The translations under genes were made by a program, and so were the position numbers. The notes below the pieces were generated by a model that saw nothing but the letters and a program-made list of their open reading frames with translations, did not search any database and was not told the origin of the DNA. DNA of 64,000 nt. It comes from Asterias rubens. Its lineage: Eukaryota; Echinodermata; Asteroidea; Forcipulatida; Asteriidae. The DNA is taken from NCBI RefSeq assembly GCF_902459465.1, contig NC_047064.1:124001-188000 (forward strand), read 5' to 3'. Below are positions 24,101-35,271 of this stretch, piece by piece. Every line of letters begins with the position of its first letter. The first letter of the stretch is position 1.

Positions 24101-27100
24101 ATTTTGTGTCGGTAATTCTATGAACTCACTGCAACATGATGTGAATATTAAATGGAACTGGCCTTCCATTACTGGGCAAGCTTGGATGTGTCTAGTGGTT
24201 AAGACATATTTAGAACAGAAGGTTGTAGGTTCAAATCTCACCCAAGATTTGTTGCACTGGATTTGGTGCTTGTCACACAATTGATATGAGGCAAAACTAA
24301 ACAGAAGGTTTTAAAGGTACATGTATGAGTCATCTCTGGTTTTTAAAAGAATTATTTAATAATAGTTTGTTTAGATTTGGTGAGAGTAGGGAAAACTAGG
24401 AAAAAACACGTTTTGGAGGGTACAATGGCTTTCCTAAATCTGGATAAAATACCTGCATTGTAATATCTGTGAGGTTCAGGCCCAAATGAGTCTGTAAGAC
24501 TTGTTTTATAACTACATGAACTAGTAGTACAGGAGTTTACAAGATGATATCTTTTATTTTCAGTTCAGTTTCTGATTTTAAGCAGGTCTTCAGGGACAGC
24601 CTACAATTTTCCTTGAGACTTCTGACTTTAGCATTCTATAATGGGGCATGTTAAGGGGTCACATTTCCTCCACCTTCCTTCCTGCCTCAAGATGACGGGA
24701 TTTCACTTGTAAAGAGTTCAGTCACGTCCTATAAACCCTATCATGCTAAATATAGTTAATACACATAATCATGTACTGGTAGGGACGTGTGTGTTGTTTG
24801 TACTCATTCACCATACCCACTGCCCTGTCCTGTGTGTACTGAGTTATAAAACAACAAAAAATACTTTGAATTTGAAACAAAACATCCAGCTAAGTTGTGT
24901 AAGTCCTGTTGTAGCCTTCCCCTATCCTTTGTTTTTTTAATAGATTTCATGGATTTGTCTTTCTAATTATTTTCTCCTTGGTGGTTTTTGTTTTGCAATA
25001 ATAGTCTTTAATGTGTAATGGTTAGTGTTTACCTGTTTAAATATACATTTAACATGTATTTTGAAATCACCCCACTCTAGCCTTCAAAGTTGTGCTTTAG
25101 CCTTCGAAGTTGTGGTTTGTTAGAATGAATTATATAACACCCAAGCAGATCCTTGCCATTTAATTGGAGGATTGTCCGTCACGTGATAGCAAATAAAAGT
25201 ACCATTGCACGCTGAGTCACTCGCCGTGCTTTTTCGTTCCATCCGAAAAGTACCATTGCACGCTGGCACGCTGCCAGCGTGCAATGGTACTTTTCGGATG
25301 GAACGAAAAAGCTGAGTAAAAACATCACTGCGTGCGCGTGTCATTGGTAACGCAGCAGGTGTTACTGCAAGAAGGCATAGTAAAATTACTAGCATTCGGC
25401 TTCTACAGTTGAAATTGTTTGTTTTGAAAGTTGTTTCTTTCAATCAAAATGACAAAGTTCTACTTGGATGTTATATAAAACAAATAATGAATGTTTTTCA
25501 TTCGTGCAATGGTGCGAATATGTTCACTCGTTGAAAGCTGGAATGTTCCATTCAACTCGGCTCCGCCTCGTTGAATAGAACATTCCATCTTTCAACTCAT
25601 GAACATATTCGCACCATTGCACTCATAAACATTCATTATGTGTATACTATAAGCAATTCACACATTGTAAAGAAGTGGAAGTGGTCATTGAATCTCAGTT
25701 CACAGCACCTTTACATTATGATGTCACATGATAGGTCTTTTGTTTTGACTTACAAAGTGTGTTTGATGTACAATGGTTTAATACACACATGTACATGTAC
25801 CATGCAGACCTGACCCAGAATACAATCTTTGCATGTACATGTACCATGCAGACCTGACCCAGAATACAATCTTTGCATGTACATGTACCATGCAGACCTG
25901 ACCCAGAATACAATCTTTGCATGTACATGTACCATGCAGACCTGACCCAGAATACAATCTTTGCATGTGTGTAACCATCATAACACTCCAAATTTGGAGT
26001 GAAAATGTTTCTGTTCCTCCTTTGACAACGAAAGTTTGTCTTTACTTAAAGGGTCTATGTACTTTTTCCTAACAAAAAACACAATGTCCACAGATTTACA
26101 TTAAACTTACACAGTTTGAAGATTATGATAGTAGAAAGCTTCCCTTGAAATTTTGCTTACCGAGGTGCTGTTTTGAGAAATGAGTAAAAGTAGTAATTTT
26201 CGTCTCAGTTTTAGCATGTAAAAACGTATTAAACAGTTATGCTATGGTTTTGGTGTAATATCATAACTGGTTAAGGGGATTTTACATGCTAAAATAATTT
26301 TGGTCTCATGAGACCAAAATTATTTTGTGACTTGTTTTACTCATTTCTCAAAAACTACACAACCTTAGTTAGTAATATTTGAAGGGAAGCTTTCCACTAT
26401 CATTATCTTCAAACCCTGTAAGTTTAATGTAAATCTGTGGATGTTTTGAAAAAGTACCCGAATCCTTTAACAAACCATTCTTTCTTTGGCATTTGCAGAA
26501 ACAACAGCAAGAAACCAAAGCTAAGACTCAGCAGCAGAACCTGGCAAGTAAAGGTCGATCGACAATGCTTTTCTCTACTAGTCCCAAGGTGCAATATTAC
26601 AATGAGGGCAAGCTGCCTCCTGTTCCATCACCAGCAATAGGTGTAGCAGCAAAGCTAGTTATACAACCTCAGTTTGGCAAACGTGAACAAGTACCAATGC
26701 TGGTAAGAGAACTATCTAAACATTTCCTATGTCTGTATGTGAAATATTCTTTTGCATTTTCTGGCCATTTTTAGCAACATAGTTGTCTTAATTATGGAAA
26801 TGGGCTTTTTCAAGGTGTCTTTTGTAACATTGAGAGCAGGGAACGCGAGTACATTACCTGAACCCAAACCATAATCAGACAATCATAGAAGTTGAGTCAT
26901 TTCAACCCAAAACACTTGAAAAATTGATTTGAATGCAACCTCACTCAGTAAAGAGTTCACTCAAGTGCTCAACCACAACACTCAAAAACTCACACAATTG
27001 ATTCAGGACCTTCCTCACTTGTCAAACATACATGTATGGCCATTAATAATTCTCACCCATTTCTCTATTAATATCAAGGGTCACAATCCACTTGACTCAT

Positions 27101-30100
27101 CGGCTCCATTAAAGAGAGGCAAGGAGCGTGAGACACCAGTGAAGAAGAAACCTAGTGCCTTGAAGAGGGTGATCTTAAAGGAGCGGGAAGAGAATAAGAG
27201 ATTGCGCACCTTGCAGGAAACATGTCTCTCTGATGCTGAAGAGTAAGTTCCTTCCCTATCTCAATACACACGCCCCATGTAACATGTATGTTTTCTGATC
27301 AAGTTAAAGTGAGATGGAAACAGCTCTAGTGAGGTGATGCATCCCAAAATAATCATTTGAACTGAAATATTACATACAGTACAAGGCCTTTTCAACTGAG
27401 TGTTTTTCACCCTACAGTGGATTAAACCATAGTGATGATAAGAATGCAGACGCAATGAGTGGAGATGCAGGATTGGGTTTATCACAAGATGGTAAGTGCA
27501 TACTGATTACTTCAAAGCTCACCAGTTTACAGTTAACCTCAAAGAAACCTCAACATTTGTTTCCAAAGTCTAACTGTCCCACCAATCTCTCATGACATAA
27601 AATCCCCACATATCCAGAGTGATCTACTTCTGATTGAAAATGCCCTAAGACAGTGTCTGACTCTGATTGGAAATGCCTTAGAGGAACACGTTGCCTTGGA
27701 TCGGTCGAGTTGGTCTTTGAAAAGCGTTCTGTAATCGTTTGTTATAAAATCGATATGGTTAGAAAGATGTTGTAAAAGTAGAATACAATGATCTACACAA
27801 ATATGCCTTGAAATTGCGTGGTTTTCTTTTTTCCTCGTCGACTAACACGGTCGGCCATTTATGGGAGTCAAGTTTTTGACTCCCATAAATGGCCGACCGT
27901 GTTAGTTCGCGACGTAAAATAAAAAACCATGCAATTTTGAGTGATACTTGTGTGGATCATTATTTTCTACTTTTAAAACATCTTTCTAACCATATGCATT
28001 TCATAACAGACGGTTTCAAACGCTTTTTATAGACCAACTCGTCCGATCCAAGGCAACATGTTCCTTTAAGAAAGTGTCTAAAATAGCAGCTGCAGCTGTT
28101 GCCATGGCTTAATCGTCATATGAACATGCATTGATGCGATGACAACAGCCACAGCCGTAGCCAAGGTAGCCGTTAGCAACATGGGTCCACTTTGCTTCCC
28201 TTATTACAAAATTCTTGTTTGATTTAACTCGTAATTTGCTTCCTTATAAACAGTTTAATCTGTTTTTCATTTTTAACAGCCACAAGTGAGCGAGGTTCAA
28301 CGATGTCTTTCATGACCTCTCAGAGTGACCTTTCACCTTTAAGTCAGATGTCACCCATGAGCATGAGCCCACTGTCACCAGGGTCACCTCTTAGCTCAGG
28401 TTTGTCTAGTCCAGCAACTGGATTCAAATCAACATCCCCAGCTCAGATCAATCTTTCAGTTCACAGTCGTCGTTTTAGAGAGTGAGTGTTTATCTGTTTA
28501 CATGGTTTTAAGTGTATATAGGAGTTTAGGCAGTGCATGGTGAGGTATCAATGTATATTTGGTTTGCGGTAACACCATGTGTGTATCTACTTGCCAGGTA
28601 GAGTTTGTTCTTAGAGAACTGTCTTGCTTTATTCTACTACTGCGGAGTAGATAATCGGGGGTTCAGGAGACTTCTCAGTTCTGAAAAGAACTGTCCTGCT
28701 TTTAACTATTACCCGGCCGGATGGTATAGAAAATAGACTGGGACTACTACTTAATAGCTTATAGGATTGCAATTAACTGTACTGCCGCGGAGTCAGTTCT
28801 GAATTGGTCTCAATGTTTTTAAATCTGAAGAAATCTACCTTTTTTCCCTCCATAAATGGATGTCAATATACCACCTAGGGCTATAACAGGATTAATTGAA
28901 ATACGTTAACGTCAGGGCTCTATTTGTTGGCTCTGCATAATATCGTATTAAGCCAAGAATTAGCGCTTACAGGGTCATGATTTTGTTTCACTCCTACACC
29001 AAGATCCAAATTGATAGCATGATATGTATTTACCTTTCAGATACTGCAACCAAGTATTAGATCAAGACATTGATGCCTGCTGTACAACTCTACTTCAAAC
29101 CTTGGTTAAGTTCCAGGATAGACAGTATCAAAAAGACCCAACAAAGGTACAACTTATACTAGCCCTATATAGGACTCTTCCTCTGTACACAGATACAGAG
29201 TCCTAACTATTAAGGCCCGTTTCTGGGTCCGGAAAAATTTCACAGCTTCATAACTTAAATCTTACCTGCAACAAGCCACTAATTTCAACAGATTCACATT
29301 CCATGGCGGCATACATTTTTCTGTGGTGGGTTTTGGTCCTCATATATTCCTCACAATTCCATCATTTTCATGAAATAATGCAGCTCCCAACGTTAAAAAA
29401 TTTCTGTTTTGATTGTTTTCTCACAGTGTTGTCTGTTGCCGTGCATACGCGTATACATTCACGTGCAAGACGCATGATGCAAGACGCATGAATTCTTGGT
29501 CACCATTATCTTGACTGCACAGCGTTAACACGCAAACGCAACGCAATATTTGCGGGTCGTGCGTACACACGGGGACTGTGAGAGTATGAACAAAAATTCG
29601 AATTTCTTAACGTTGGGAACTGCATTATTTCATGAAAATGACGGATTTTTGAAGAATATATGGTGATCAAAACTCACCGCAGAAAAGTATATGCTGCCTT
29701 GGAGTGTGAATCTGTTGAAATTAGTGGCTTGTTGCAGGTAAGATTTGAGTTATGAAGCTGTGAAAATTTTCCGCCCCAGAAATGTACCCTAATGTCCAGG
29801 ACGTCACTGTAGCACAATACGAAAGTGTAAGGTCGCCAGAAATAAACTTATACATGTTAAATGGCTAAATGTCATTAAGGTATTATTGATTTTCTTTTCT
29901 TTGCTCAAATCCTCCCCTCAAAGGTGAATAAGCACTGTAACCTATAAGCTTCAAGAGATGTTGATTCTGCATCAGGGATAAAGAAAATAAATGACATCTA
30001 ACCTTATCCCCAATGTGCATTTCATTCATAGGTGACTTGTGTCGTATGTTTCTTGATAATTTCACCTACAGTTTGAAAGGACAGTTTGAAAGGACTTTTG

Positions 30101-32557
30101 GGCTTTCAAAGTTACACTGTTAAAACGAACTTTGGGGATTACTCTGTTTCTTATTTGTCATCAGGCTAAATCGAAGCGTCGCATTGTAATGGGACTGCGT
30201 GAGGTCACCAAACACCTGAAGCTGAAGAAGATTAAATGCATCATTGTCTCTCCCAACCTAGAAAGGATCCAATCTAAAGGTCAGGGTTCATCCTTTTATT
30301 ATTAGGATGCTTTTTTCTGCTTTCGTTTAACAATGTACAGTAAAAAAAAAACGTTTGAAAAAAGAAAACAACACAAATATCTATTGCAAAAGCTGCTTAC
30401 CAACCACAACAACTGGTGTTATAATTATACAAAATGGTTCATTTCAAAACAATTCGAGCAAAGCAGTGTCTTTCTCAAAGGCTAAACAAAAAAATGTGAT
30501 AATTTTTTCATTTGCTTCCCATATAATTTTAGCCTGCTCTTTTGCACAGAACCATTGCTGTCTTCAAGAACTCAAAGATGTTCTTGTCTGTAGCAAAGTC
30601 TCAAGCTTGTTTTAAAAGTTCATCAATACATGACTCCAACTTATTCCTTTAATTTTTACAATTTAACTTTTGAAGTTTTGTGGTTTGTATAACAGGTGGA
30701 TTAGACGAGGCCTTGAATCGTATCACAGCGCTCTCCAATGAACAGACTGTGCCTGTTGTCTTTGCCCTTGGGCGTAAGGCACTTGGTCGAGCTGTCAACA
30801 AGCTTGTACCAGTCAGTGTGGTTGGGATATTCAACTATGATGGTGCACAGGTAAGTTCAAACTCTAAAATGGGAAAACATTTACACAAATGCGACTCTCC
30901 TTTCCAAAACCAATACCTGTCTTGCCAAAACTCCAAAACTGTTTTTTGTTTTCATCAGTTGGTAACAGAGATACCTTTCAATAATGAGCTAATAAATAAG
31001 TCCTAAAGGCTAAAAGGTAAGCATTCTGTCAACATGTTCAAGACATCACATCACATTGATATGGCTGATGTTTGTTCACTACTGCTAAGAACTGCCTGTT
31101 TTTGGCATTGGGTGTCTGTCATGAATGGAAAGTTTTGAAAAGTTGCATGGAGATTTGTTGTTGATCTTTAAGGCTACAATCCCGGGCATATCTCTTTAGG
31201 GCCCACACCTGCCCCCTTCAATGTTGGTTCTGATTGATCGGTCTACTGCGTTACAGTCAACATTGAGAGGGGGGGTAGGGGTGGGGAGACAATGTTTATC
31301 GTCAATGGGAAGTGGCCAGGGAATGGTTTTATGTAACGTTAGGAATGGGTGGCCCATGCATTTTGGCCAGAGTTGTAAACATCACAGTAGATTAATTGGG
31401 AAACCCATAGGTACAATTTTTGTTCCAGTCATTTATTTTGTAACAACTTTTTAACCTTTCTACTGATAGGTGATGCAAAAGAAGTTAGTTTCTTTTTAAG
31501 ACAAATATAATATGTAAAAAGTTCATTGTCTTTTTCTGTCTTTCTCCAGGAACATTACAAGAATCTTCTAGATTTGACGAAGAGTGCAAGGGACAATTAC
31601 AATGCTATGATTCGTCAGTTTCAGCAAGAGGCAGAAGCAGCTAGCACTGCGGTTCCATTCTCCAAACACCGTCACCATCTAGGCCATTATCGCAATCTGT
31701 CTGGCTGTAGTGGGATATCCTTTAGTAGTGTCATCTCAGAGCCTATATCGGAAGACTACCCAGACCCTGAACCGGAGGTGGATAGCCGAGGCAATGAGAT
31801 TGTCCGAGAGGTACGATTCAACGATGCTGTCAAGACAGCAGAGTATGCCATGGCGGCGCCGGTGTCCACCTTGACTACTTGTGAGTTTGTAGACACTGAT
31901 GATACCACAGGAGGATATGAGAGTGATCGTGGTTTCAGTCAAGAAGGTGCACATAGTGAAGATAGTGGGACAGTAGAACAGGGTGCATCTAAGACCTCAT
32001 CAGAGACATTAGAAGCTGCTGAGCTTGATGATGTTGATTGTGAAGATAATGATGATGCTTATGATTTAAGTGATGTAGATGAAGATGATGAATTAGATGC
32101 TATTGATACACATTACCGTCCGCAATGTGAAGATGGAGAAGAGGATGAAGAAGATGAAGAAGAAGAGGATCTTGGAGGGATTTCAATCTTGAATAATAAG
32201 ACTGCTCTCCCATTGGATAAGGAACGGATTGCAGACTGGGTCGCAGAAGCACAGAGTGCCATTGAAACTCTGCTTGTTACTGACAATGATAATGAGGAAA
32301 GTGCTGTCAAGTCAGAAATGGTTCTCACATCGAGGTCATTAGAAAGTTGCGACTCTGAGACCTCAACTCCTCGACCCAGCAGCCAATGCCAACGACCCCT
32401 CGACCAGAACACTCCTGTTGAAGGTCAAAATGAAGAAGAGCAATTGAAAACTGATATTAAGACATCAATGAAGAGTAAAAACAGGGAATCACCAGGGAAA
32501 GTTGAGGAGCATTTATGTGAAAACCAAACTGCTTTCATACCAAAGGAATCTACCTAA
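12121..32557 (+). CDS. SECISBP2L: SECIS-binding protein 2-like, 15 coding exons
   Basis: Exons: 12121-12150, 16161-16447, 17141-17537, 19770-19911, 20636-21669, 22896-23069, 23921-24037, 26499-26702, 27079-27242, 27418-27491, 28280-28481, 29041-29146, 30165-30279, 30696-30850, 31550-32557. All joins keep frame (4209 nt, 1402 residues). The protein binds SECIS hairpins in selenoprotein mRNAs so that UGA is read as selenocysteine. Family landmarks are LSAEVEPFIP and CYPFVQ near the N-terminus, DSDSGYYSPKH (exon 5), a Lys-rich NLS-like stretch (KRKKKKDRKR), LGDMLAALE (exon 7), NPLDSSAP and ILKEREE of the Sec-incorporation domain (exon 9), the L7Ae-type RNA-binding domain (about 978-1067), and an acidic C-terminal region. 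Vertebrates have SECISBP2 and SECISBP2L; invertebrates usually have one gene closer to the latter. The protein is longer than the human one, mainly through Gln/Pro-rich exons 3 and 5. Exon 1 is the least certain: it is tiny and has a weak start context. Confidence 0.96.
12435..13082. mobile_element. Fold-back element family C, copy 1 (interrupted)
   Basis: In SECISBP2L intron 1. Two hairpin modules: a first one with tip CAAGGCGGAGCCAAG between inverted arms, and a second built on GCGTGCAATAGTACTTTT. It is interrupted at 12614-12757 by a second MITE. Uninterrupted copies are at 13083-13616 and, inverted, at 25126-25650. Confidence 0.8.
12614..12757. mobile_element. Short hairpin MITE nested in family C element
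   Basis: The inverted ends are GGAAAAGTTTCCGTACGG and its diverged complement. It is flanked by GTTGTATA and GTTTTATA, an 8 bp target duplication with one change. The neighbouring family C copy has TTTGTTTTATATAAC at the same place with no insert, which is the empty site. A second copy is at 5846-5967. Confidence 0.85.
13083..13616. mobile_element. Fold-back element family C, copy 2
   Basis: Complete copy directly following copy 1 in the same orientation. The first hairpin has tip CGAGGCGGAGCCGAG. The second hairpin is a long palindrome around GTGCAATGGTACTTTTCGG. It ends TTGGGTGTTATATAAT. Confidence 0.8.
13661..14052. mobile_element. TTAA-type MITE, family B copy 2
   Basis: Begins TTAAAGGAACACGTTGCC and ends GGCAACGTGTTCCTTTTAT, where the 3' TTAA is mutated. 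Same palindromic core as 8462-8862. Confidence 0.85.
14143..14262. repeat. Inverted repeat with internal duplication
   Basis: CTAGAACTATGCGGTTTC at the left pairs with AAAACCGTATAGTTCTT at the right. The left arm also holds a second GCGGTTTCGTTCCGCTAT copy. It lies in SECISBP2L intron 1. Confidence 0.8.
14968..15912. repeat. Inverted pair of degenerate GCAAACTCGGCACCT arrays
   Basis: At 14968-15125 a degenerate 15-18 bp motif (CAAACTCGGCACC) is repeated in tandem. At 15770-15912 the same motif is repeated in the opposite orientation. The outer edges (CCTTCGGCACCTTGC and GCAAGGTGCCGAAGG) are exact complements, so the pair forms the terminal inverted repeats of one roughly 945 bp element. No coding sequence lies between them. 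Confidence 0.75.
17580..18130. other. CpG-rich intronic segment with CRE-type site
   Basis: It starts 43 bp after exon 3 of SECISBP2L. CpG-rich hairpin sequence (CACGGCTTGGGTGAAGCCGTG) is followed by a C/A-rich stretch. A perfect TGACGTCA (CRE/ATF site) lies at 18110-18117. It could be an internal promoter or another fold-back element. Confidence 0.35.
18131..19769 (+). other. Rest of SECISBP2L intron 3
   Basis: Mostly unique AT-rich sequence. A run of G residues lies near 19083-19096. The 138-codon frame that crosses the exon 4 acceptor here is a shadow in the wrong phase. Confidence 0.5.
21794..22060. mobile_element. Family A MITE, truncated, in SECISBP2L intron 5
   Basis: Starts TTAAAGACACTGGTCACTATTGG and carries the AGACCAGTCTTCTCACTTGG block and CACCCTTGTCACAC. 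An internal segment containing CTTTTCGAGACCTCAAAATC is tandemly duplicated (about 21968-22028). The 3' part is missing. Confidence 0.75.
24175..24290 (+). mobile_element. tRNA-derived SINE in SECISBP2L intron 7
   Basis: TGTCTAGTGGTTAAGAC (24188-24204) fits a Pol III A-box, and GGTTCAAATCT (24228-24238) fits a B-box about 40 bp later. The cloverleaf is incomplete and a non-tRNA tail follows, so this is a SINE rather than a tRNA gene. Confidence 0.65.
25126..25650. mobile_element. Fold-back element family C, copy 3 (inverted)
   Basis: Opposite orientation to the copies at 12435 and 13083. Contains AACACCCAAGCAGATCC, the long palindrome around CGTGCAATGGTACTTTTCGG, and the second hairpin with tip CTCGGCTCCGCCTCG. 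Confidence 0.8.
25790..25966 (+). repeat. 44 bp minisatellite, four units
   Basis: The unit contains TGTACATGTACCATGCAGAC and CCAGAATACAATCTTTGCA. The copies are almost identical. It lies in intron 7 of SECISBP2L; the open frames across it are artefacts of the repeat. Confidence 0.92.
26046..26470. mobile_element. TTAA-flanked MITE, family F, next to exon 8
   Basis: The ends TTAAAGGGTCTATGTACTTT and AAAGTACCCGAATCCTTTAA are diverged inverted repeats bounded by TTAA. Internal hairpin arms are TTTTGGTCTCATGAGACCAAAA. The element ends 28 bp before the first base of SECISBP2L exon 8, so it supplies part of the branch-point region. Confidence 0.85.
27678..28069. mobile_element. TTAA-type MITE, family B copy 3
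   Basis: Left end TTAGAGGAACACGTTGCC (TTAA mutated to TTAG), right end GGCAACATGTTCCTTTAA. The core hairpin has perfect CGGTCGGCCATTTATGGGAG arms. In SECISBP2L intron 10. Confidence 0.85.
28560..28700 (-). repeat. GGTTTGCGGTAACACC repeat, copy 1
   Basis: Starts GGTTTGCGGTAACACCATGTG and contains AGTTCTGAAAAGAACT at 28677-28692. On the minus strand this is a 6 bp stem with a TTTC loop. Other copies are at 42024 and 57182. In intron 11 of SECISBP2L. Confidence 0.65.
29041..30850 (+). CDS. SECISBP2L: SECISBP2L exons 12-14, L7Ae RNA-binding module
   Basis: Three exons (29041-29146, 30165-30279, 30696-30850) encode the region most similar to vertebrate SBP2. It runs from YCNQVLDQDIDACC and FQDRQYQKDP through VMGLREVTKHLKLKK, IIVSPNLERIQSKGG, VPVVFALGRKALGRA and VPVSVVGIFNYDGAQ. 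The last three are the L7Ae/L30e fold that grips the kink-turn of SECIS RNA. No residue gap or frameshift is visible, so the RNA-binding function is very probably intact. Confidence 0.95.
29210..29792. mobile_element. Long inverted-repeat MITE in SECISBP2L intron 12
   Basis: Arms of roughly 190 bp: TCACAGCTTCATAACTTAAA and CCCAACGTTAA at the left match TTGAGTTATGAAGCTGTGA and TTAACGTTGGGA at the right. It begins TTAAGGCCCG, so it may be another TTAA-type insertion with a decayed right end. It starts 64 bp after exon 12. Confidence 0.75.
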
Positions 32558-32592
32558 GGTAGTTCTTAATTTTGTTTTTATCTGTGCTTAAG

Positions 32593-32598
32593 AATAAA
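32593..32598 (+). terminator. AATAAA polyadenylation signal near SECISBP2L stop
   Basis: First AATAAA after the stop codon, only 36 bp downstream. Further AATAAA motifs occur at 33353 and beyond, so the 3' UTR may be longer. Which one is used cannot be told from sequence. Confidence 0.35.
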
Positions 32599-33712
32599 AG
32601 TAAACAGTAAATAATTTCCATATGTAATCAAAGAAAGAGTTCTATAAGTGAGTTGGTGAAAACTATGCAGAGTGGGGTATTGACCCTTTGGGATCAAAAT
32701 CTTACCGATTCTTGTAAGAACTTTGGCCATTAATGTGATCAGTTATGATCTTTTTAGGGTATCTTACTGATCTGGCGGTGACATAGTAGGTTTGCAGATT
32801 CTGTCTTGTCAGAGTCTTTACCCAGGCAAGTGCAGATAATTTGACCTAGTCTGGTTGGGGAATTTCACATCCTAATCTGTGTCTGAAATGTGTGACGTTG
32901 TTCATAGACTGGTGTCTCATTTGAGGAAATCAAGTAATAATAATTTAGGTTTTATGGTGACTTTGAACCAGTCTCATCTCATCACGTCATGGGATATTAT
33001 CTAGCATTTAGTACATGACTAATAAACATTTTGTAGTAAAACACTCCCTTGCTTTTTTCTGTGAAGTGCCTTCTTAAACCTCACAATAACTTTAGACAAT
33101 CCACATGAAAAAGTGTTGCTTGAAAGAAAAGAACAGACATTAAAGATATGTTTAATCTTAGTTATTATGTTTCTTTTGTTTATCCAAAATGTTGTTTTCA
33201 TACATAATCCAGTTATACTTTAAATGGCAAAGCAATGGAGAACCTTCATGATTATGGTCACTCTATAGTCATTTGACACATGATACCCAGTTCATCAACA
33301 GAGGCAGTATCTATGCAGAGGTGTTGGTGCATAGGCAAGCCTTCCCAAATCTAATAAAGAAAGAATAACATTTCCAAGACTAGTGCAAATAATGAAAATG
33401 AAGGAGTATCTTACTGGGGGTGACATGAGACGTTGAAGATAAACAATTAATATGATTTTTGTGTGGAGGTTCTTTGTTACCGTGGTGCCCCCATGGTGCT
33501 CCAGGGATGTTAACAGGGTTTGTACCAAAGATTGTACAGAGCTTTAGGGCATAACACGGGTTACTGGAGCTTTGTCTACAAGTATGATATGGCTGTCATT
33601 TCAGTAAGCACATAGCATTATTAACATTGGTCATTGTCTGAGCTGATCTATTGTTGCATCTAAAGTGTTGCTTACTAAAATGGCATCCAGTGCATACAGT
33701 GTACTTCATATT

Positions 33713-33790
33713 TAATAATAATAATAATAATAATAATCAAAGTCTTGTATAGCGCCGTTATCCACCAATGCAGGCGCTCATGGTGCTTAA
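33713..33790 (+). repeat. (AAT)n microsatellite with palindromic neighbour
   Basis: About eight AAT units are followed by TATAGCGCC and, 20 bp on, AGGCGCTCA, which can pair with it. A trinucleotide tail next to a short conserved palindrome is seen at the 3' ends of some dispersed repeats, but no body of such an element is recognised here. Confidence 0.6.
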
Positions 33791-34436
33791 AGCCCAAGTT
33801 GTCCATCTTATGCCTGCAGTGTTATACGATCTTTGATTTGTACCCTTTGCTGGTGGCCTTTGGCAATGCTGACTATGTTTAAATGTAACTGTTCATACTG
33901 TATTAAACATGTTTTGAAACATGTTGAATGAGAGTGTTATATATGTGTCTTAGTGTGGCAATTGTTATTTTTTGGGGGAAAGGGAGAGGGTAGGGATGGG
34001 TTAGTGTTTGTTGTGATTTGTTGATGTTTTTGAGTTTTGGAGAATGACACGTCAGCTCCCCAATTTGTTTTACTTTTGCAGTTTTAAGGGGAAGGAATGT
34101 GGTTCTAAAATCATAATTGAATTTTGTGTTTAAGTAAGGGCCAAGGAAATTGCAATGTTAAAAAATAAACAATATTTTACGTCTCTTTTCGTTATAACCT
34201 TTGTAATACATGAATTTAATATTCAAGTTTGCCGTATGTTACTCTTCATAAAGTAACCAGAAATGGTTACAAAACATGAACATTGTGAACTTTCTTCTTT
34301 CCATTTCTATTACATTTTGTTTATTCATCTCTCATATTGTTACAGACCATCTAGACACAGGCAGCTTTATCAGGCATTGAATTTGAGATTTATATAAAAG
34401 ACAGAACAATTCTTTGAACGATTGTTAATTAGTCCC

Positions 34437-34654
34437 TATAGACGATGTGACCTCTGACGTCACACGAAAACCATAACATGATTCGCGCATACCGCCGGGC
34501 AAAACCTTTGTGTTTTGGCAGCCAGCTAGAAAGTGTACGCAATCTTACTATGACTACGCAACTCAATGCCCAGCGAAACATGACGTATATAGTGTTTTGT
34601 CAACAGAGGGTGGTTTGAATGCAAACATACACAATGAAGGTCTCATCGTCTATA
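34437..34654. mobile_element. Short TIR element, about 218 bp
   Basis: TATAGACGATGTGACCT at the left end is matched by AGGTCTCATCGTCTATA at the right end, with one mismatch. The interior is CpG-rich and contains TGACGTCA. Non-autonomous; superfamily not assignable. Confidence 0.7.
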
Positions 34655-34803
34655 CTTTGCTTTAATTTCTGTGCTAGCTGTGCAAGCTAAGAATGCTCAT
34701 AGAGGAAGGACCCGCATGGGCCCAACTTACATGTATAGCAGCTTGATGAGAAAATAATGCTTGATTATTTTCTGTTCAGCAAAAAATGAGCAGGCTGTAC
34801 ACG

Positions 34804-35271
34804 TTTGGTAATTATCAAAGACCAGTGCTCTCACTTGGTGTATCCCATCATAAGCATAAAATAACAAGCCTGTGAAAATTTGGGTTCAATTGGTCATCAA
34901 AGTTGCGAGAAAATGATTTTTTTTATGCAAGTCGCCAGACTTACAAGGCATGAAGGCCACTTCAAGGTGTGGGATAAAACATTTTTATTCCAGAAGCTGT
35001 TGCCACCTACTCCTAGGGCTGAAACGGGGTTGCCCCTTTTACAGCCTACGGGTGTAGGCTTGGGTATCCCGTAGCCTTGTTGGATGAATATGTGTGCTTT
35101 CAGATATTTTAGTGAGAAATTACCTCTTTCTCAAAAAACTACGTTACTCATAAGGAATCATTTCCCACAATGTTTTATACTATCAACAGCTCTTCAATGC
35201 TCGTTACCAAGTCAGTTTTTAAGGTAATATTTGTTTTGAATAATTACCAATGTGTACCGTTCCTTTAAGCA
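34804..35271. mobile_element. Family A MITE, diverged copy
   Basis: Shares TTGGTAATTATCAAAGACC, CCTGTGAAAATTTGGG and CACAATGTTTTATACTATCA with the copies at 60695 and 63036, and ends near CCTTTAAG. About 170 bp of unrelated sequence lies in the middle. Confidence 0.7.

Noticed and set aside
24188-24240. tRNA gene
   Set aside because: A-box and B-box are present but the acceptor and anticodon stems do not form, and a non-tRNA tail follows; better called a SINE.
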